Of a DNA stretch of 63,722 bases, positions 36,014-44,378 are shown in pieces. The stretch lies in NCBI GenBank assembly GCA_902776195.1, contig CACYPF010000014.1, forward strand, positions 1-63,722, written 5' to 3'. Both the position numbers and the translations under genes were made by a program. Source of the DNA: an uncultured Prevotellaceae bacterium. GTDB taxonomy: Bacteria > Bacteroidota > Bacteroidia > Bacteroidales > Bacteroidaceae. The notes below the pieces were generated by a model. That model had not been told where the DNA came from. It was given only the letters and a program-made list of their open reading frames with translations, and made no database searches. The first letter of the stretch is position 1; the number at the start of each line of letters is the position of its first letter.

Positions 36014-36850
36014 ATGGCACTACCGAGTAAACCAGGACCCATTGGTGTCTTTGACAGTGGCTATGGCGGACTGACCATCCTGCATGGCATCCGCCAGCTG
36101 TTACCTCAGTATGACTATCTCTACTTGGGTGACAATGCGCGTGCACCTTATGGCACCCGCTCTTTCGATGTGGTCTATGAGTTTACCCGTCAGGCTGTCG
36201 TCCGTCTCTTTGAGATGGGGTGCCATCTCGTCATCCTTGGTTGTAACACGGCATCTGCCAAGGCACTGCGCACCATTCAGCAGAACGATCTCCCCAGTCT
36301 CGACCCTCAGCGCCGGGTGTTGGGTATCATCCGTCCTACGGCGGAGGTCATCGGTTCGCTGACACATACCCGCCATGTGGGTATTTTTGCCACTGAGGGA
36401 ACGATTCGCAGTGAGAGTTACAATCTCGAAATTCATAAGTTCTTCCCCGACATACAGGTCAGTGGTGTCGCCTGTCCGTTCTGGGTTCCTTTGGTGGAGT
36501 ATAATGAGGCTGACTCCCCGGGAGCCGACTATTTCGTGAAAAAGCGCATCGACCAGTTGATGCGCTTGGACTCCGAGATAGACGCCATTATCTTAGGCTG
36601 TACCCATTATCCTTTATTACTGCCTAAGATTCATAAGTATATCCCCCGTGGCATCCGAATCATCTCCCAGGGCGAGTATGTTGCCGAAGCTTTGCAGAAG
36701 TATTTCCAGCGTCACCCGGACATCGAGCAGCGTTGTACACAGGGTGGGGCAGTGCATTACCTCACTACAGAGAATCCGGAGAAGTTCAAGGAACAAGCAC
36801 AGCTATTCTTACATGAGCCTGTCGAGGTCGAGAATATCACCTTAGGTTAG
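36014..36850 (+). CDS. murI: Glutamate racemase
   Basis: 278 residues from ATG at 36014. A longer frame from 35948 would read through the end of the ompH gene and was rejected. The start is decided by the family opening PGPIGVFDSGYGGLTIL. Catalytic residues: Cys77 in LGCNTASAKA and Cys196 in LGCTHYPLL. It makes D-glutamate for peptidoglycan. Last gene of the uppS-bamA-ompH-murI run; its 3' end overlaps the convergent permease gene by 4 nt. Confidence 0.95.
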   Translation: MALPSKPGPIGVFDSGYGGLTILHGIRQLLPQYDYLYLGDNARAPYGTRSFDVVYEFTRQAVVRLFEMGCHLVILGCNTASAKALRTIQQNDLPSLDPQRRVLGIIRPTAEVIGSLTHTRHVGIFATEGTIRSESYNLEIHKFFPDIQVSGVACPFWVPLVEYNEADSPGADYFVKKRIDQLMRLDSEIDAIILGCTHYPLLLPKIHKYIPRGIRIISQGEYVAEALQKYFQRHPDIEQRCTQGGAVHYLTTENPEKFKEQAQLFLHEPVEVENITLG

Positions 36851-38076
36851 TTCAACAGCCGTTTGGCAAAATAGCGGACGGGATACCAGACACTCAGGAA
36901 GCCTACCGTGATGACGGTGAGGAAGATGATGATGACATCCCAGGGATGCACGCTCACCGGATAGGCATCCACGATAAACGAACCCTCCGATTTCCCCAGA
37001 CGCACGATACCGTATTCCTGTTGCAGCCAGCAGAGCAGCAGTCCGACGGCAATACCTGCCACAGCACCCAACACACTGATCATGCGGCCTTCAAACAAGA
37101 AGATACGTATTATCTGCTTGTCGGAAGCCCCTAAGTTACGCAGTGTCACCACGTCATTCTTCTTGTCAATCATCAGCATCGAGATACTGCCGATGATATT
37201 GAAGCAGGCAATAACGAGGATGAAAGTTAGGAAGATATATGCCATCAGCTTCTCTATCTTCATGATGCGGAACGTGTCGTCCTGCTGCTCGTAGCGGTCA
37301 CGCACCAGGAAGCGGTCGCCGGCAATCTCCTGCATCTCTGCTTTCACCTGTTCGAAATTACTTCCGGGCTTCAGTCGCAATTCCAGCGAGGAGAGCATTC
37401 CCTGTTGGTCAAACAACTGCCGGGTAAAGGCTATCGACGTGATGATATAGCGTTTGTCATATTTCCCTTGTTTGATACTGAACAGCACTCCCGGGGAATA
37501 CAGCTCGTCCTCTACGAAACCGTCCTGCGGGTTCGCTAAGTTCAGCTGCCCCTCCCTACGTGGTGCGTAGATTTTCAGCGGATGCTCGTAGGTATAGCCT
37601 GTCCCTAACTGATAGGCGACACCCATGCCTAAGATACCATAGTTCATATCCGCGGCATGCAGCGCATAGTCACCGTCACCCTCCAGCACCTCACGGATAT
37701 GCGTCAGTTTGTCGAAGTTATCTTCCACACCTTTCAGACGTACCATCGCCTGACGCTCTCCATAGACGGCAAGTGCCTGGTCCTCCATCACCTCCGTCGC
37801 CACATCGACCTGCGGCAACTGGCGGATGCGTGTCAGCAACGAGTCGTCGGCAGCTACCACCTTACCCATCACCGGTGTGATCTTGATCTGCGGGTCCATC
37901 TGGGTGAAGAGGGATGCTACCATGTCGTGGAATCCGTTAAACACACTCAGGGTCACCACCAGTGCCATCGTTGCCACGGCAACCCCTACGGCGGAGATAC
38001 CGCTAATCACATTGATAGCGTTGGTGCTCTTCTTCGAGAACAGGTAACGGCGGGCGATGTAGAAAGGAAAGTTCAC
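36847..38076 (-). CDS. LolC/LolE-type ABC transporter permease
   Basis: 409 residues on the minus strand. Four membrane helices in the FtsX/MacB arrangement: one near residues 25-48 (ISGISAVGVAVATMALVV), then a large periplasmic domain (about 50-265), then three near 280-305, 330-350 and 375-400. The N-terminal FYIARRYLFSKKSTNAINVI is typical of LolC/E proteins, which extract lipoproteins from the inner membrane. No ATPase gene is adjacent in the window. Its start overlaps the rbfA stop by 4 nt. Confidence 0.88.
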   Translation of the reverse strand: MNFPFYIARRYLFSKKSTNAINVISGISAVGVAVATMALVVTLSVFNGFHDMVASLFTQMDPQIKITPVMGKVVAADDSLLTRIRQLPQVDVATEVMEDQALAVYGERQAMVRLKGVEDNFDKLTHIREVLEGDGDYALHAADMNYGILGMGVAYQLGTGYTYEHPLKIYAPRREGQLNLANPQDGFVEDELYSPGVLFSIKQGKYDKRYIITSIAFTRQLFDQQGMLSSLELRLKPGSNFEQVKAEMQEIAGDRFLVRDRYEQQDDTFRIMKIEKLMAYIFLTFILVIACFNIIGSISMLMIDKKNDVVTLRNLGASDKQIIRIFLFEGRMISVLGAVAGIAVGLLLCWLQQEYGIVRLGKSEGSFIVDAYPVSVHPWDVIIIFLTVITVGFLSVWYPVRYFAKRLLN

Positions 38077-38408
38077 TTTTTCAGCAGTTCGTCGATGTGG
38101 TCGATATAGTCCAGTGAGTCGTCAATGAAGAAACGCAACTCAGGGATGATACGCAGCTGGTAGCGAACCCTCGTGCCCAGCTCATAGCGTATTTGTTTCT
38201 CGTTCTTGTGGATATTCTCCATAATCTCCTCGCTCCGTTCGCTGGGGAAGATGCTCAGGTGTGCCGTGCAGATGCTCAGGTCAGGACTCACCCTCACCCT
38301 TGTCACACTCACCATCACCCCATGCATGCCACGGGTCTGCTGCTGGAAAATCACACTCAGCTCCTTCTGCAGTAGCCGTGCAATCTTATTCTGTCTTGTC
38401 TCTTGCAT
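38073..38408 (-). CDS. rbfA: Ribosome-binding factor A
   Basis: 111 residues from ATG at 38408. The in-frame ATG at 38435 lies inside the -7 box and cannot be used. Single KH-type domain: RQNKIARLLQKELSVIFQQQ, VSVTRVRVSPDLSICTAHLS and IPELRFFIDDSLDYIDHIDELL. RbfA helps 30S maturation and 16S rRNA 5' end processing. Translationally coupled to the permease gene. Confidence 0.95.
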   Translation of the reverse strand: MQETRQNKIARLLQKELSVIFQQQTRGMHGVMVSVTRVRVSPDLSICTAHLSIFPSERSEEIMENIHKNEKQIRYELGTRVRYQLRIIPELRFFIDDSLDYIDHIDELLKK

Positions 38409-38432
38409 ATCAATGTTATTTTTATTTGGTTG

Positions 38433-38440
38433 CAAAGGTA
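38433..38440 (-). promoter_or_regulatory. -7 box TACCTTTG for rbfA
   Basis: Perfect TAnnTTTG on the minus strand, 24 nt from the rbfA ATG at 38408. Confidence 0.7.
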
Positions 38441-38660
38441 CGATTAAGTGGGCACATATTAAAATTTTTTTTTAATTTTCTTTGAAGTTTAAAAATAATC
38501 TTGAAGTGAACCCGGAAAGTGACGACAGGATACTCAAACTTCGCAGCTTTGATACAATTTGTAGCGGTGATGAATAAGAGATGTCCTTTGTCCGGGGGGT
38601 GGTATGTCATTCCAAATGCAAAGAAAAACAAATATATTTGGTAGTTTGTCCGAATTACAC

Positions 38661-38668
38661 TACCTTTG
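38661..38668 (+). promoter_or_regulatory. -7 box TACCTTTG only 9 nt before the DUF4294 start
   Basis: Perfect TAnnTTTG on the + strand. ATG at 38678 follows after 9 nt, so the transcript should have almost no leader. Confidence 0.7.
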
Positions 38669-38677
38669 CCCCTTGAT

Positions 38678-39298
38678 ATGAGAACACTGACATTGGCACT
38701 TCTATTGCTGGTGGCATTGGGCATCTTTGCCCAGAGTGACCAGAAACGGCAGGACATCGATTTCGACAGTCCTACCTTCGTCCCTACCGTGAAGGTGGGG
38801 AAGGTGCTGGAGAATGGCGACAGTATCCAGTATATGGAGATGAATAATGTCTATGTCTACCCTCCCATCACGTTCAGCAGTAAGAAACAGCAACAGGCAT
38901 TCACCCGTCTGGTGAAGAATGTGAAGATCGTGTTGCCCATTGCCAAGGAGGCCCGTGCCATCATGATGGAGACAGCGGAGTTTCTGGAGACCCTGCCAGA
39001 CCAAAAGGCAAAGGATGCGCACATGAAACTGGTGGAGCGTAGCATCATGAAGGAGTACAAGCCACGGATGAAGAAACTGACATACTCACAGGGTAAACTG
39101 CTTATCAAACTGATTTACCGTGAGAGTAATTCCTCTGGCTATGAGTTGATTCAGGCTTTCCTCGGTCCTGTACGTGCAGGATTCTATCAGGCCTTCGCCT
39201 GGGCTTTCGGTGCCAGTCTGAAAAAGAAATACGACCCGGAGGGTATCGACCGTCTCACCGAGCGTGTCGTACTGATGGTGGAGGCAGGACAAATCTAA
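38678..39298 (+). CDS. DUF4294-family secreted protein
   Basis: 206 residues from ATG at 38678; the ATG at 38666 lies inside the -7 box. Signal peptide MRTLTLALLLLVALGIFAQ. The family core is YMEMNNVYVYPPITFSSKKQ, KNVKIVLPIAKEARAIMMET, RMKKLTYSQGKLLIKLIYRE and AGFYQAFAWAFGASLKKKYD. Conserved in Bacteroidota, periplasmic, function unknown. The 3' end overlaps the convergent helicase gene by 4 nt. Confidence 0.85.
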   Translation: MRTLTLALLLLVALGIFAQSDQKRQDIDFDSPTFVPTVKVGKVLENGDSIQYMEMNNVYVYPPITFSSKKQQQAFTRLVKNVKIVLPIAKEARAIMMETAEFLETLPDQKAKDAHMKLVERSIMKEYKPRMKKLTYSQGKLLIKLIYRESNSSGYELIQAFLGPVRAGFYQAFAWAFGASLKKKYDPEGIDRLTERVVLMVEAGQI

Positions 39299-41169
39299 TC
39301 ATTTGATTCCCGTAACGACTTGATATACTGCCATAGTTGGCGGTAGAAGGGATGACGTGTCAGGGTAGGGGCATCCCCCAGGATAATGACTTTCATGCGT
39401 GCCCTGGTGATGGCGACGTTCATGCGGCGGAGATCACGCAGGAAACCAATCTGTCCTTCTTCGTTAGAGCGCACCATCGAGATGAGGATGATGTCACGCT
39501 CCTGTCCTTGGAAGCCATCCACCGTATTGATACTGATCTGTCGGCGGAAGGGTTTGAAAAACTCTCGTTTCATCAGCAGACGGCGGAGATACTGCACCTG
39601 GGCACGGTAGGGTGAGATGATACCCACGTCGATGCGCTCGTCCAGCAGCCGTTGCTTGCCAATGCGCTCGAAATACTGCTGCAGCGTGTTCAGTGTCAGT
39701 TCTGCCTCTTCCTTGTTAATACGTCCGAACGACTCTCCCACGAACTCCTCCTTGAACTCATAGACTGAGGTATCATGCCATTCCATCGGAATGTCAAGGT
39801 CGAGGATACCACGGTATTTCACTTGTGGCGCACTCTCCACCTGTCCGTTATAAAAATAGTTAGAGGAGAACCGCATGATATCGTCATTCATACGGTATTG
39901 CATCTTCAACAGGGTGACGACCTCAGGCTTCATCTCCACGATACGCTCCATGAGTGTCTTTCCTAATCCTGCCTTCAGGGCAGCAATGCTCTTGACAGTG
40001 GGGGGCAGTTGGCAATGGTCACCGGCAAGGATGACACGGCTGGCACGACGGATTGGAATCCAACAGGCAGCCTCCAGTGCCTGTGCCGCCTCGTCGATGA
40101 ACAAAGTACCGAATTTCTGTCCGTCCAATAAGCGGTTGGCTGCTCCTACCAAGGTACAGGCAATGACACGTGCCTCTCCGAATAGTTCGTTGTTGATGCG
40201 TATCTCCAGCTCTGTGGCCCTGCCTTTCAGACTCTCCAGCTTCTGGTGGAATTTCTCGTCTCCCCGTTTGCGATGGGCACGCAGTTCCCGGATTGCCTTG
40301 CGGATCGCCCACAGGTGGGGATAGTCGGGATGTGCCTCAAAGCGTCGCTCATAGGTGAACGACAGCATCTTGTCGTTGACACGGGTGGGGTTGCCGATAC
40401 GCAGCACGTTGATACCTCTGTCCACCAGCTTCTCTGAGATCCAGTCGACAGCCATATTACTCTGAGCACATACCAGCACTTGGTTCTCACGCATCAGCGT
40501 CTCACGGATAGCCTCTACCAAGGTAGTCGTCTTACCAGTGCCGGGTGGTCCGTGTACGATTGCCACGTCTTTTGCCCGCAAGACCATATTGACGGCTTCC
40601 TCTTGGGTAGCGTTCAGATAGGGGATGTGTATGGGGGGGAAGACGAAGGTCTCCGCTTTCTGATGCGAATAGAAGAGGTCGCGCAGGTAACCGATACGCC
40701 CTTTCCCCTTGATGGCACGGTCGAGTGCCTCTAACATCAGCCGGTAACTCGTCTCATCGAAAGAGAGCTGCACGCCCAAATGCGGTGTGTTCTGTAAAGT
40801 AACCAGATAGCCGTTGTTGGGGATGATACATACCATACGGTCACCATCCACATAACTGACAGTGGCAGTAAAGGGAAGATATTTGATCTTATTCTCCTCG
40901 CAGGAGAAGAACATCACCGTCTTTCCAAACTCGAAGGTATGCTCTATCTCGTGGTCGGAGGTACGAACCACCTCCACGGCAAGTTGGTTGAGTGAGTTGT
41001 AGTAACTCTTCTCCACCTTTAAGGGCCACCACGCATCACCACGTTTGACTTTCCGCATCACCCCCATCTCCTCGGTCTGTTTGCGGAAAGCCTCCTTCTC
41101 CGTCTGGTACTCCAGCTGGAGCAGCAGCCGTTGTTGCTCTAATGCCTGTATCGGTGACCCCTGACTCAT
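39295..41169 (-). CDS. Superfamily 1 DNA/RNA helicase (UPF1/IGHMBP2-like)
   Basis: 624 residues from ATG at 41169; a GTG three codons upstream is inside the -7 box. Walker A GPPGTGKTTTLVEA, motif Ia-like VLVCAQSNMAVDWI, Walker B FIDEAAQALEAACW, motif III AGDHCQLPPT, motif IV LLKMQYRMNDDIMRF, motif V NTVDGFQGQERDIILISMVR and motif VI VAITRARMK. A beta-barrel insertion precedes motif I. This is the UPF1-like subfamily; the substrate in bacteria is unknown. It stands alone with its own promoter. Confidence 0.9.
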   Translation of the reverse strand: MSQGSPIQALEQQRLLLQLEYQTEKEAFRKQTEEMGVMRKVKRGDAWWPLKVEKSYYNSLNQLAVEVVRTSDHEIEHTFEFGKTVMFFSCEENKIKYLPFTATVSYVDGDRMVCIIPNNGYLVTLQNTPHLGVQLSFDETSYRLMLEALDRAIKGKGRIGYLRDLFYSHQKAETFVFPPIHIPYLNATQEEAVNMVLRAKDVAIVHGPPGTGKTTTLVEAIRETLMRENQVLVCAQSNMAVDWISEKLVDRGINVLRIGNPTRVNDKMLSFTYERRFEAHPDYPHLWAIRKAIRELRAHRKRGDEKFHQKLESLKGRATELEIRINNELFGEARVIACTLVGAANRLLDGQKFGTLFIDEAAQALEAACWIPIRRASRVILAGDHCQLPPTVKSIAALKAGLGKTLMERIVEMKPEVVTLLKMQYRMNDDIMRFSSNYFYNGQVESAPQVKYRGILDLDIPMEWHDTSVYEFKEEFVGESFGRINKEEAELTLNTLQQYFERIGKQRLLDERIDVGIISPYRAQVQYLRRLLMKREFFKPFRRQISINTVDGFQGQERDIILISMVRSNEEGQIGFLRDLRRMNVAITRARMKVIILGDAPTLTRHPFYRQLWQYIKSLRESND

Positions 41170-41177
41170 AACAGGCA

Positions 41178-41185
41178 CAAAGGTA
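41178..41185 (-). promoter_or_regulatory. -7 box TACCTTTG only 8 nt before the helicase start
   Basis: Perfect TAnnTTTG on the minus strand; the ATG at 41169 follows after 8 nt. Confidence 0.7.
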
Positions 41186-41302
41186 GTCGTTTCTCATGGG
41201 AGGAAGTAGTATATTAAGATTGTTTAACGAAAGATTCTTCATTTTCCATGCAAGTTTTCCGACTTTTGTGCTTTCATGTATAAAAAAGGATAAGAAAGGG
41301 AC

Positions 41303-41872
41303 GTGAACTTCTTCGCAAAAAACAAAGAAGAAAACCTGTCGAGGCGACTTCGCAATGGTGACAGCCATGCGATGCGTGAGTTCTATGCCCTTTACGGAAC
41401 CTATCTGACGGCAGTCTGTCTCCGTTATGTTCCTGACGAGGAAGATATGCGGGATGTGATGCAGGACTCGATGGTACAGGTAATTACTCATATCAGTGAC
41501 TTTACTTATCGTGGTGAGGGTTCCCTTCGTGCCTGGGCATCAAAGATTGTCGTCAGTCAGTCGTTGAGATTCCTGCGTGAGAAGAAACAATATGAATGGA
41601 TGATGCATGACGTGGAACTGCCGGATGTGCAAGAGGAGGAAGACCCTCCGATTAACGGGATTCCTCCAGATGTGATTCATCAGTTGGTGACAGAACTCCC
41701 AACAGGTTACCGTACTGTGTTCAACCTTTATGTCTTTGAGGGCATGTCTCATCAGGAGATAGCCCGGTTATTAGGGATAAAACCTGATACTTCCGCCTCC
41801 CAGCTCTGTAGGGCAAAGAACCTGCTGGCTAAAAAGATAAAACAATATCAGAACCTCCAAAAACAGTTGTGA
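41303..41872 (+). CDS. ECF-family RNA polymerase sigma factor
   Basis: 189 residues from GTG at 41303. Region 2 includes REFYALYGTYLTAVCLRYVP and DEEDMRDVMQDSMVQVITHI; region 4 includes LPTGYRTVFNLYVFEGMSHQ and EIARLLGIKPDTSASQLCRA, the recognition helix. Region 3 is absent, as in ECF sigmas. The following gene overlaps the end of this one (GTG 41869 or ATG 41872) and encodes a membrane protein with a cytoplasmic N terminus, the usual position of an anti-sigma factor. Confidence 0.93.
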   Translation: MNFFAKNKEENLSRRLRNGDSHAMREFYALYGTYLTAVCLRYVPDEEDMRDVMQDSMVQVITHISDFTYRGEGSLRAWASKIVVSQSLRFLREKKQYEWMMHDVELPDVQEEEDPPINGIPPDVIHQLVTELPTGYRTVFNLYVFEGMSHQEIARLLGIKPDTSASQLCRAKNLLAKKIKQYQNLQKQL

Positions 41873-43038
41873 TGAAAGAACAATGGCGAAAAGACATGCG
41901 ACAGAAATTGGCAGACTACCAGAAGCCTGCCCCTGTGTTGTCGTGGACTGACATTGAACAGGTTGCTGCTGTCCAACGGTCTGGTGCGGTGATGACTCCA
42001 TTAAAACGTAAGTGGGTGGCTGTCGCCGCTGCCGTTATACTTGCCGTGGGAGGCTTCTATCTTGCCTTTCAACAAAAAGAAGACGTGATGGGTTTACAGG
42101 TGAAACACTTAGTAAAAACGGAAGAGACTGTCAAGAAAGGAAGCCACACATCCCCGGATGTTTCTTCGGAAGTGCTGATTCCCCAAAAGACATCAGAGGT
42201 GATGTTGTTGGCAGAGGAGGTGAAGCCTGTCATAGAGAAAAGAGAAAACGAGCATAAGGAGGCAGGGATAGAGGAAGACACGATAGCCAAAGATACCAGA
42301 CAAGAACCGTCACTTCAGACTATTTTTCCAACTCATATCGGGAATGACGGGACTCAGGGGGGCCAGACGGTAATGCCACGAGAGAACCGTCTGACGGCAA
42401 AAGTCTATTTGTCGAATACGATGGCTGGGAATACAGGCAGCTCCTCTGTGGGAGGCACTTATGTGAACAGTATGCCCTCCAGTGATCCTGTCAATGTTGG
42501 AAGTACAATTCCACAGAGTACGTCATATCGTGAGGAGATACACCACCGGCAACCAATCCGGCTGGGTGTCTCGCTGCATTATCGTCTCAATGACCGCTGG
42601 GGTATAGAGAGTGGACTGTCCTATACCCGTTTGCTGTCAGACATTACAATCAAGTCGGCAACTCAGACAACGCATACTGAGCAGAAATTATCGTATATCG
42701 GTCTTCCTGTCAATGTCACCTATCGCTTGTGGAACAATCGCCATTTCTCTTGCTATCTCTCTGCTGGTGTCATGGCGGAAATGATGATCACGGGAAGTCG
42801 TACATCAGAAGGCAAGGAAGAGAATTTAAAGAATCAGCCCCTGCAGTTCTCCATAAATGGGGCTGCAGGAGCTGAGTATCAATTAGGCAATGTATTAGGA
42901 TTCTTTGTAGAACCTGGTCTTTCCTATCATTTTAAGAATAGCGGTGACATTCCTACCTTCTATCAGGAGAACCCCCTTGGCTTTAACCTGAACTTAGGAA
43001 TCCGGTTCTATCTTAATCGCCATAATACTGCCCGATGA
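41872..43038 (+). CDS. Sigma-factor partner: cytoplasmic tail, one TM helix and outer-membrane-type beta-barrel
   Basis: 388 residues from ATG at 41872. There is no signal peptide. Residues 1-47 are polar and basic near the membrane (PLKRKW), followed by one helix at about 48-66 (WVAVAAAVILAVGGFYLAF), a Glu/Lys/Thr-rich linker (about 70-220) and a C-terminal beta-barrel-like domain of the PorT type (LGVSLHYRLNDRWGIESGLS; FFVEPGLSYHFKNSG; FNLNLGIRFYLN). The arrangement resembles an anti-sigma factor fused to a barrel. Coupled to the sigma gene. The 3' end overlaps the convergent serpin gene by 26 nt. Confidence 0.75.
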   Translation: MKEQWRKDMRQKLADYQKPAPVLSWTDIEQVAAVQRSGAVMTPLKRKWVAVAAAVILAVGGFYLAFQQKEDVMGLQVKHLVKTEETVKKGSHTSPDVSSEVLIPQKTSEVMLLAEEVKPVIEKRENEHKEAGIEEDTIAKDTRQEPSLQTIFPTHIGNDGTQGGQTVMPRENRLTAKVYLSNTMAGNTGSSSVGGTYVNSMPSSDPVNVGSTIPQSTSYREEIHHRQPIRLGVSLHYRLNDRWGIESGLSYTRLLSDITIKSATQTTHTEQKLSYIGLPVNVTYRLWNNRHFSCYLSAGVMAEMMITGSRTSEGKEENLKNQPLQFSINGAAGAEYQLGNVLGFFVEPGLSYHFKNSGDIPTFYQENPLGFNLNLGIRFYLNRHNTAR

Positions 43039-44266
43039 AGAAGATGGTACCCGTAGAGTACTCGCTGATGACATAAAGGAACGGATGGTTGGCATGGAAG
43101 CTGACGTGGCGTGGTGCTGCCGGTACAGAGGCGTTAACCATCCCAATGGCAGTGACTGCGGCAGCCTCGGTACCTTGCTCATTGAGTTTGATACGGGCGC
43201 ATTGTTTCATGAGACCGATATAGGTCGGCTTATTGCAGAAATCTGGAAACTCTGCATTCTCAGTGAATGCTTTGGGCATACCTAAGCGAGCCATGATGTC
43301 GTTCAGGCTGATATCGGTATTTGACTCGAAGCGTGGCAGTTTTACGTCAACTATAGCAGTGTTCATATATTGGTAGTACTTCCATTCCTGTGTCGTCAGT
43401 CCTTGTAGTATGTCGTTGATGCTTTTTCCCTCCCGTGGCAACAGGATTGTCATCTGGTAGGCATGATTACCATAGGGGAGGCACAGCGCCTGGCATAACT
43501 CATTCTCAGTATATCCGAACTCTTCGTTCTGGTGCATCATGGGCACTGGTTTATTGCTACCCTCAAAAGCCTCGTCTTTTGTCTCGTCAGCATTGAACAT
43601 TTTCGACCACATACCTTTAAAATAGATGGCATTCAGGAGATAACTGACGGCATCGGGCCGGAACGACTGTTCATCGAGGATTTTCTCAATCATCTTCTCC
43701 GTATGGTCACTTGCCCATTGGTTGATGACATCCAGGGTCTTACCGTCATGGAAGTCGCGGGTCTCCGGCGTGGCGTCATAGAACTGTTTTGCCGTATTCA
43801 CAAAGTCATCTTTCAGTTGGTAGTCTTTATTCACAAAGATAGTATTGGCAATCATCACCTTCGTCAGTTCGTCCAGTTGGGGAGACTGGGTTAGCAATTT
43901 GTGGCAGAAAGTGTTGATGTCATTCACTCCAGACGCACTGAACCCCAATACCTCATTAATCTGTTTCTGTGTGTCACCGGCAGCACCGTTATTGAGCAGT
44001 CCCAGGGCATAGGTGATACTCAGTGGGGAGAGGATCTGGCTTTTACCTGTCTCTGCGGAGGCACGGAACAGGTTGAAGGCAAAGTCGTTGTTGTGACTGA
44101 CTAATTGTGCCTCCTTAGGGGTCAGCTTGATATCGACACGCTCGTTACCTGTAGGGCAGACAGTGAGCTTTGATCCGTCATCTTCTTTATCGTCTGACAA
44201 ACTGCAACTTGCTGTTCCCATTGCCATCAAGAGGGTGATGACAGCCCATACGCATTGTTTTTTCAT
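43013..44266 (-). CDS. Serpin-family protease inhibitor (lipoprotein)
   Basis: 417 residues on the minus strand. Lipoprotein signal MKKQCVWAVITLLMAMGTASC followed by SLSDDKEDD. Serpin core: NNDFAFNLFRASAETGKSQI, SPLSITYALGLLNNGAAGDT, IANTIFVNKDYQL and the C-terminal HPFLYVISEYSTGTIFFIG. The reactive-loop hinge EQGTEAAAVTA (about residues 363-373) has the small residues needed for loop insertion, so it should be inhibitory. The scissile bond lies in GMVNASVPAAP. Likely surface- or periplasm-anchored and directed at host or competitor proteases. Confidence 0.93.
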   Translation of the reverse strand: MKKQCVWAVITLLMAMGTASCSLSDDKEDDGSKLTVCPTGNERVDIKLTPKEAQLVSHNNDFAFNLFRASAETGKSQILSPLSITYALGLLNNGAAGDTQKQINEVLGFSASGVNDINTFCHKLLTQSPQLDELTKVMIANTIFVNKDYQLKDDFVNTAKQFYDATPETRDFHDGKTLDVINQWASDHTEKMIEKILDEQSFRPDAVSYLLNAIYFKGMWSKMFNADETKDEAFEGSNKPVPMMHQNEEFGYTENELCQALCLPYGNHAYQMTILLPREGKSINDILQGLTTQEWKYYQYMNTAIVDVKLPRFESNTDISLNDIMARLGMPKAFTENAEFPDFCNKPTYIGLMKQCARIKLNEQGTEAAAVTAIGMVNASVPAAPRHVSFHANHPFLYVISEYSTGTIFFIGQYYGD

Positions 44267-44378
44267 ACAAATTGGAATTTGGTGTTTATTCCATAAAGGT
44301 GCCTTAAAGGAAAAACTTGCATGCCATGGGGTTAAAAAATGTTATTGTCTGATATCTGCATCGGTGTGCCATCTCCCA

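Noticed and set aside
37560-38109. Long + strand frames opposite the LolC/E-type permease gene
   Set aside because: They translate to His/Arg/Ser/Pro-rich sequence; the permease frame shows four membrane helices and family motifs.
44267-44378. Possible regulatory element between the serpin gene and the lyase gene
   Set aside because: No convincing -7 box, hairpin or repeat found.
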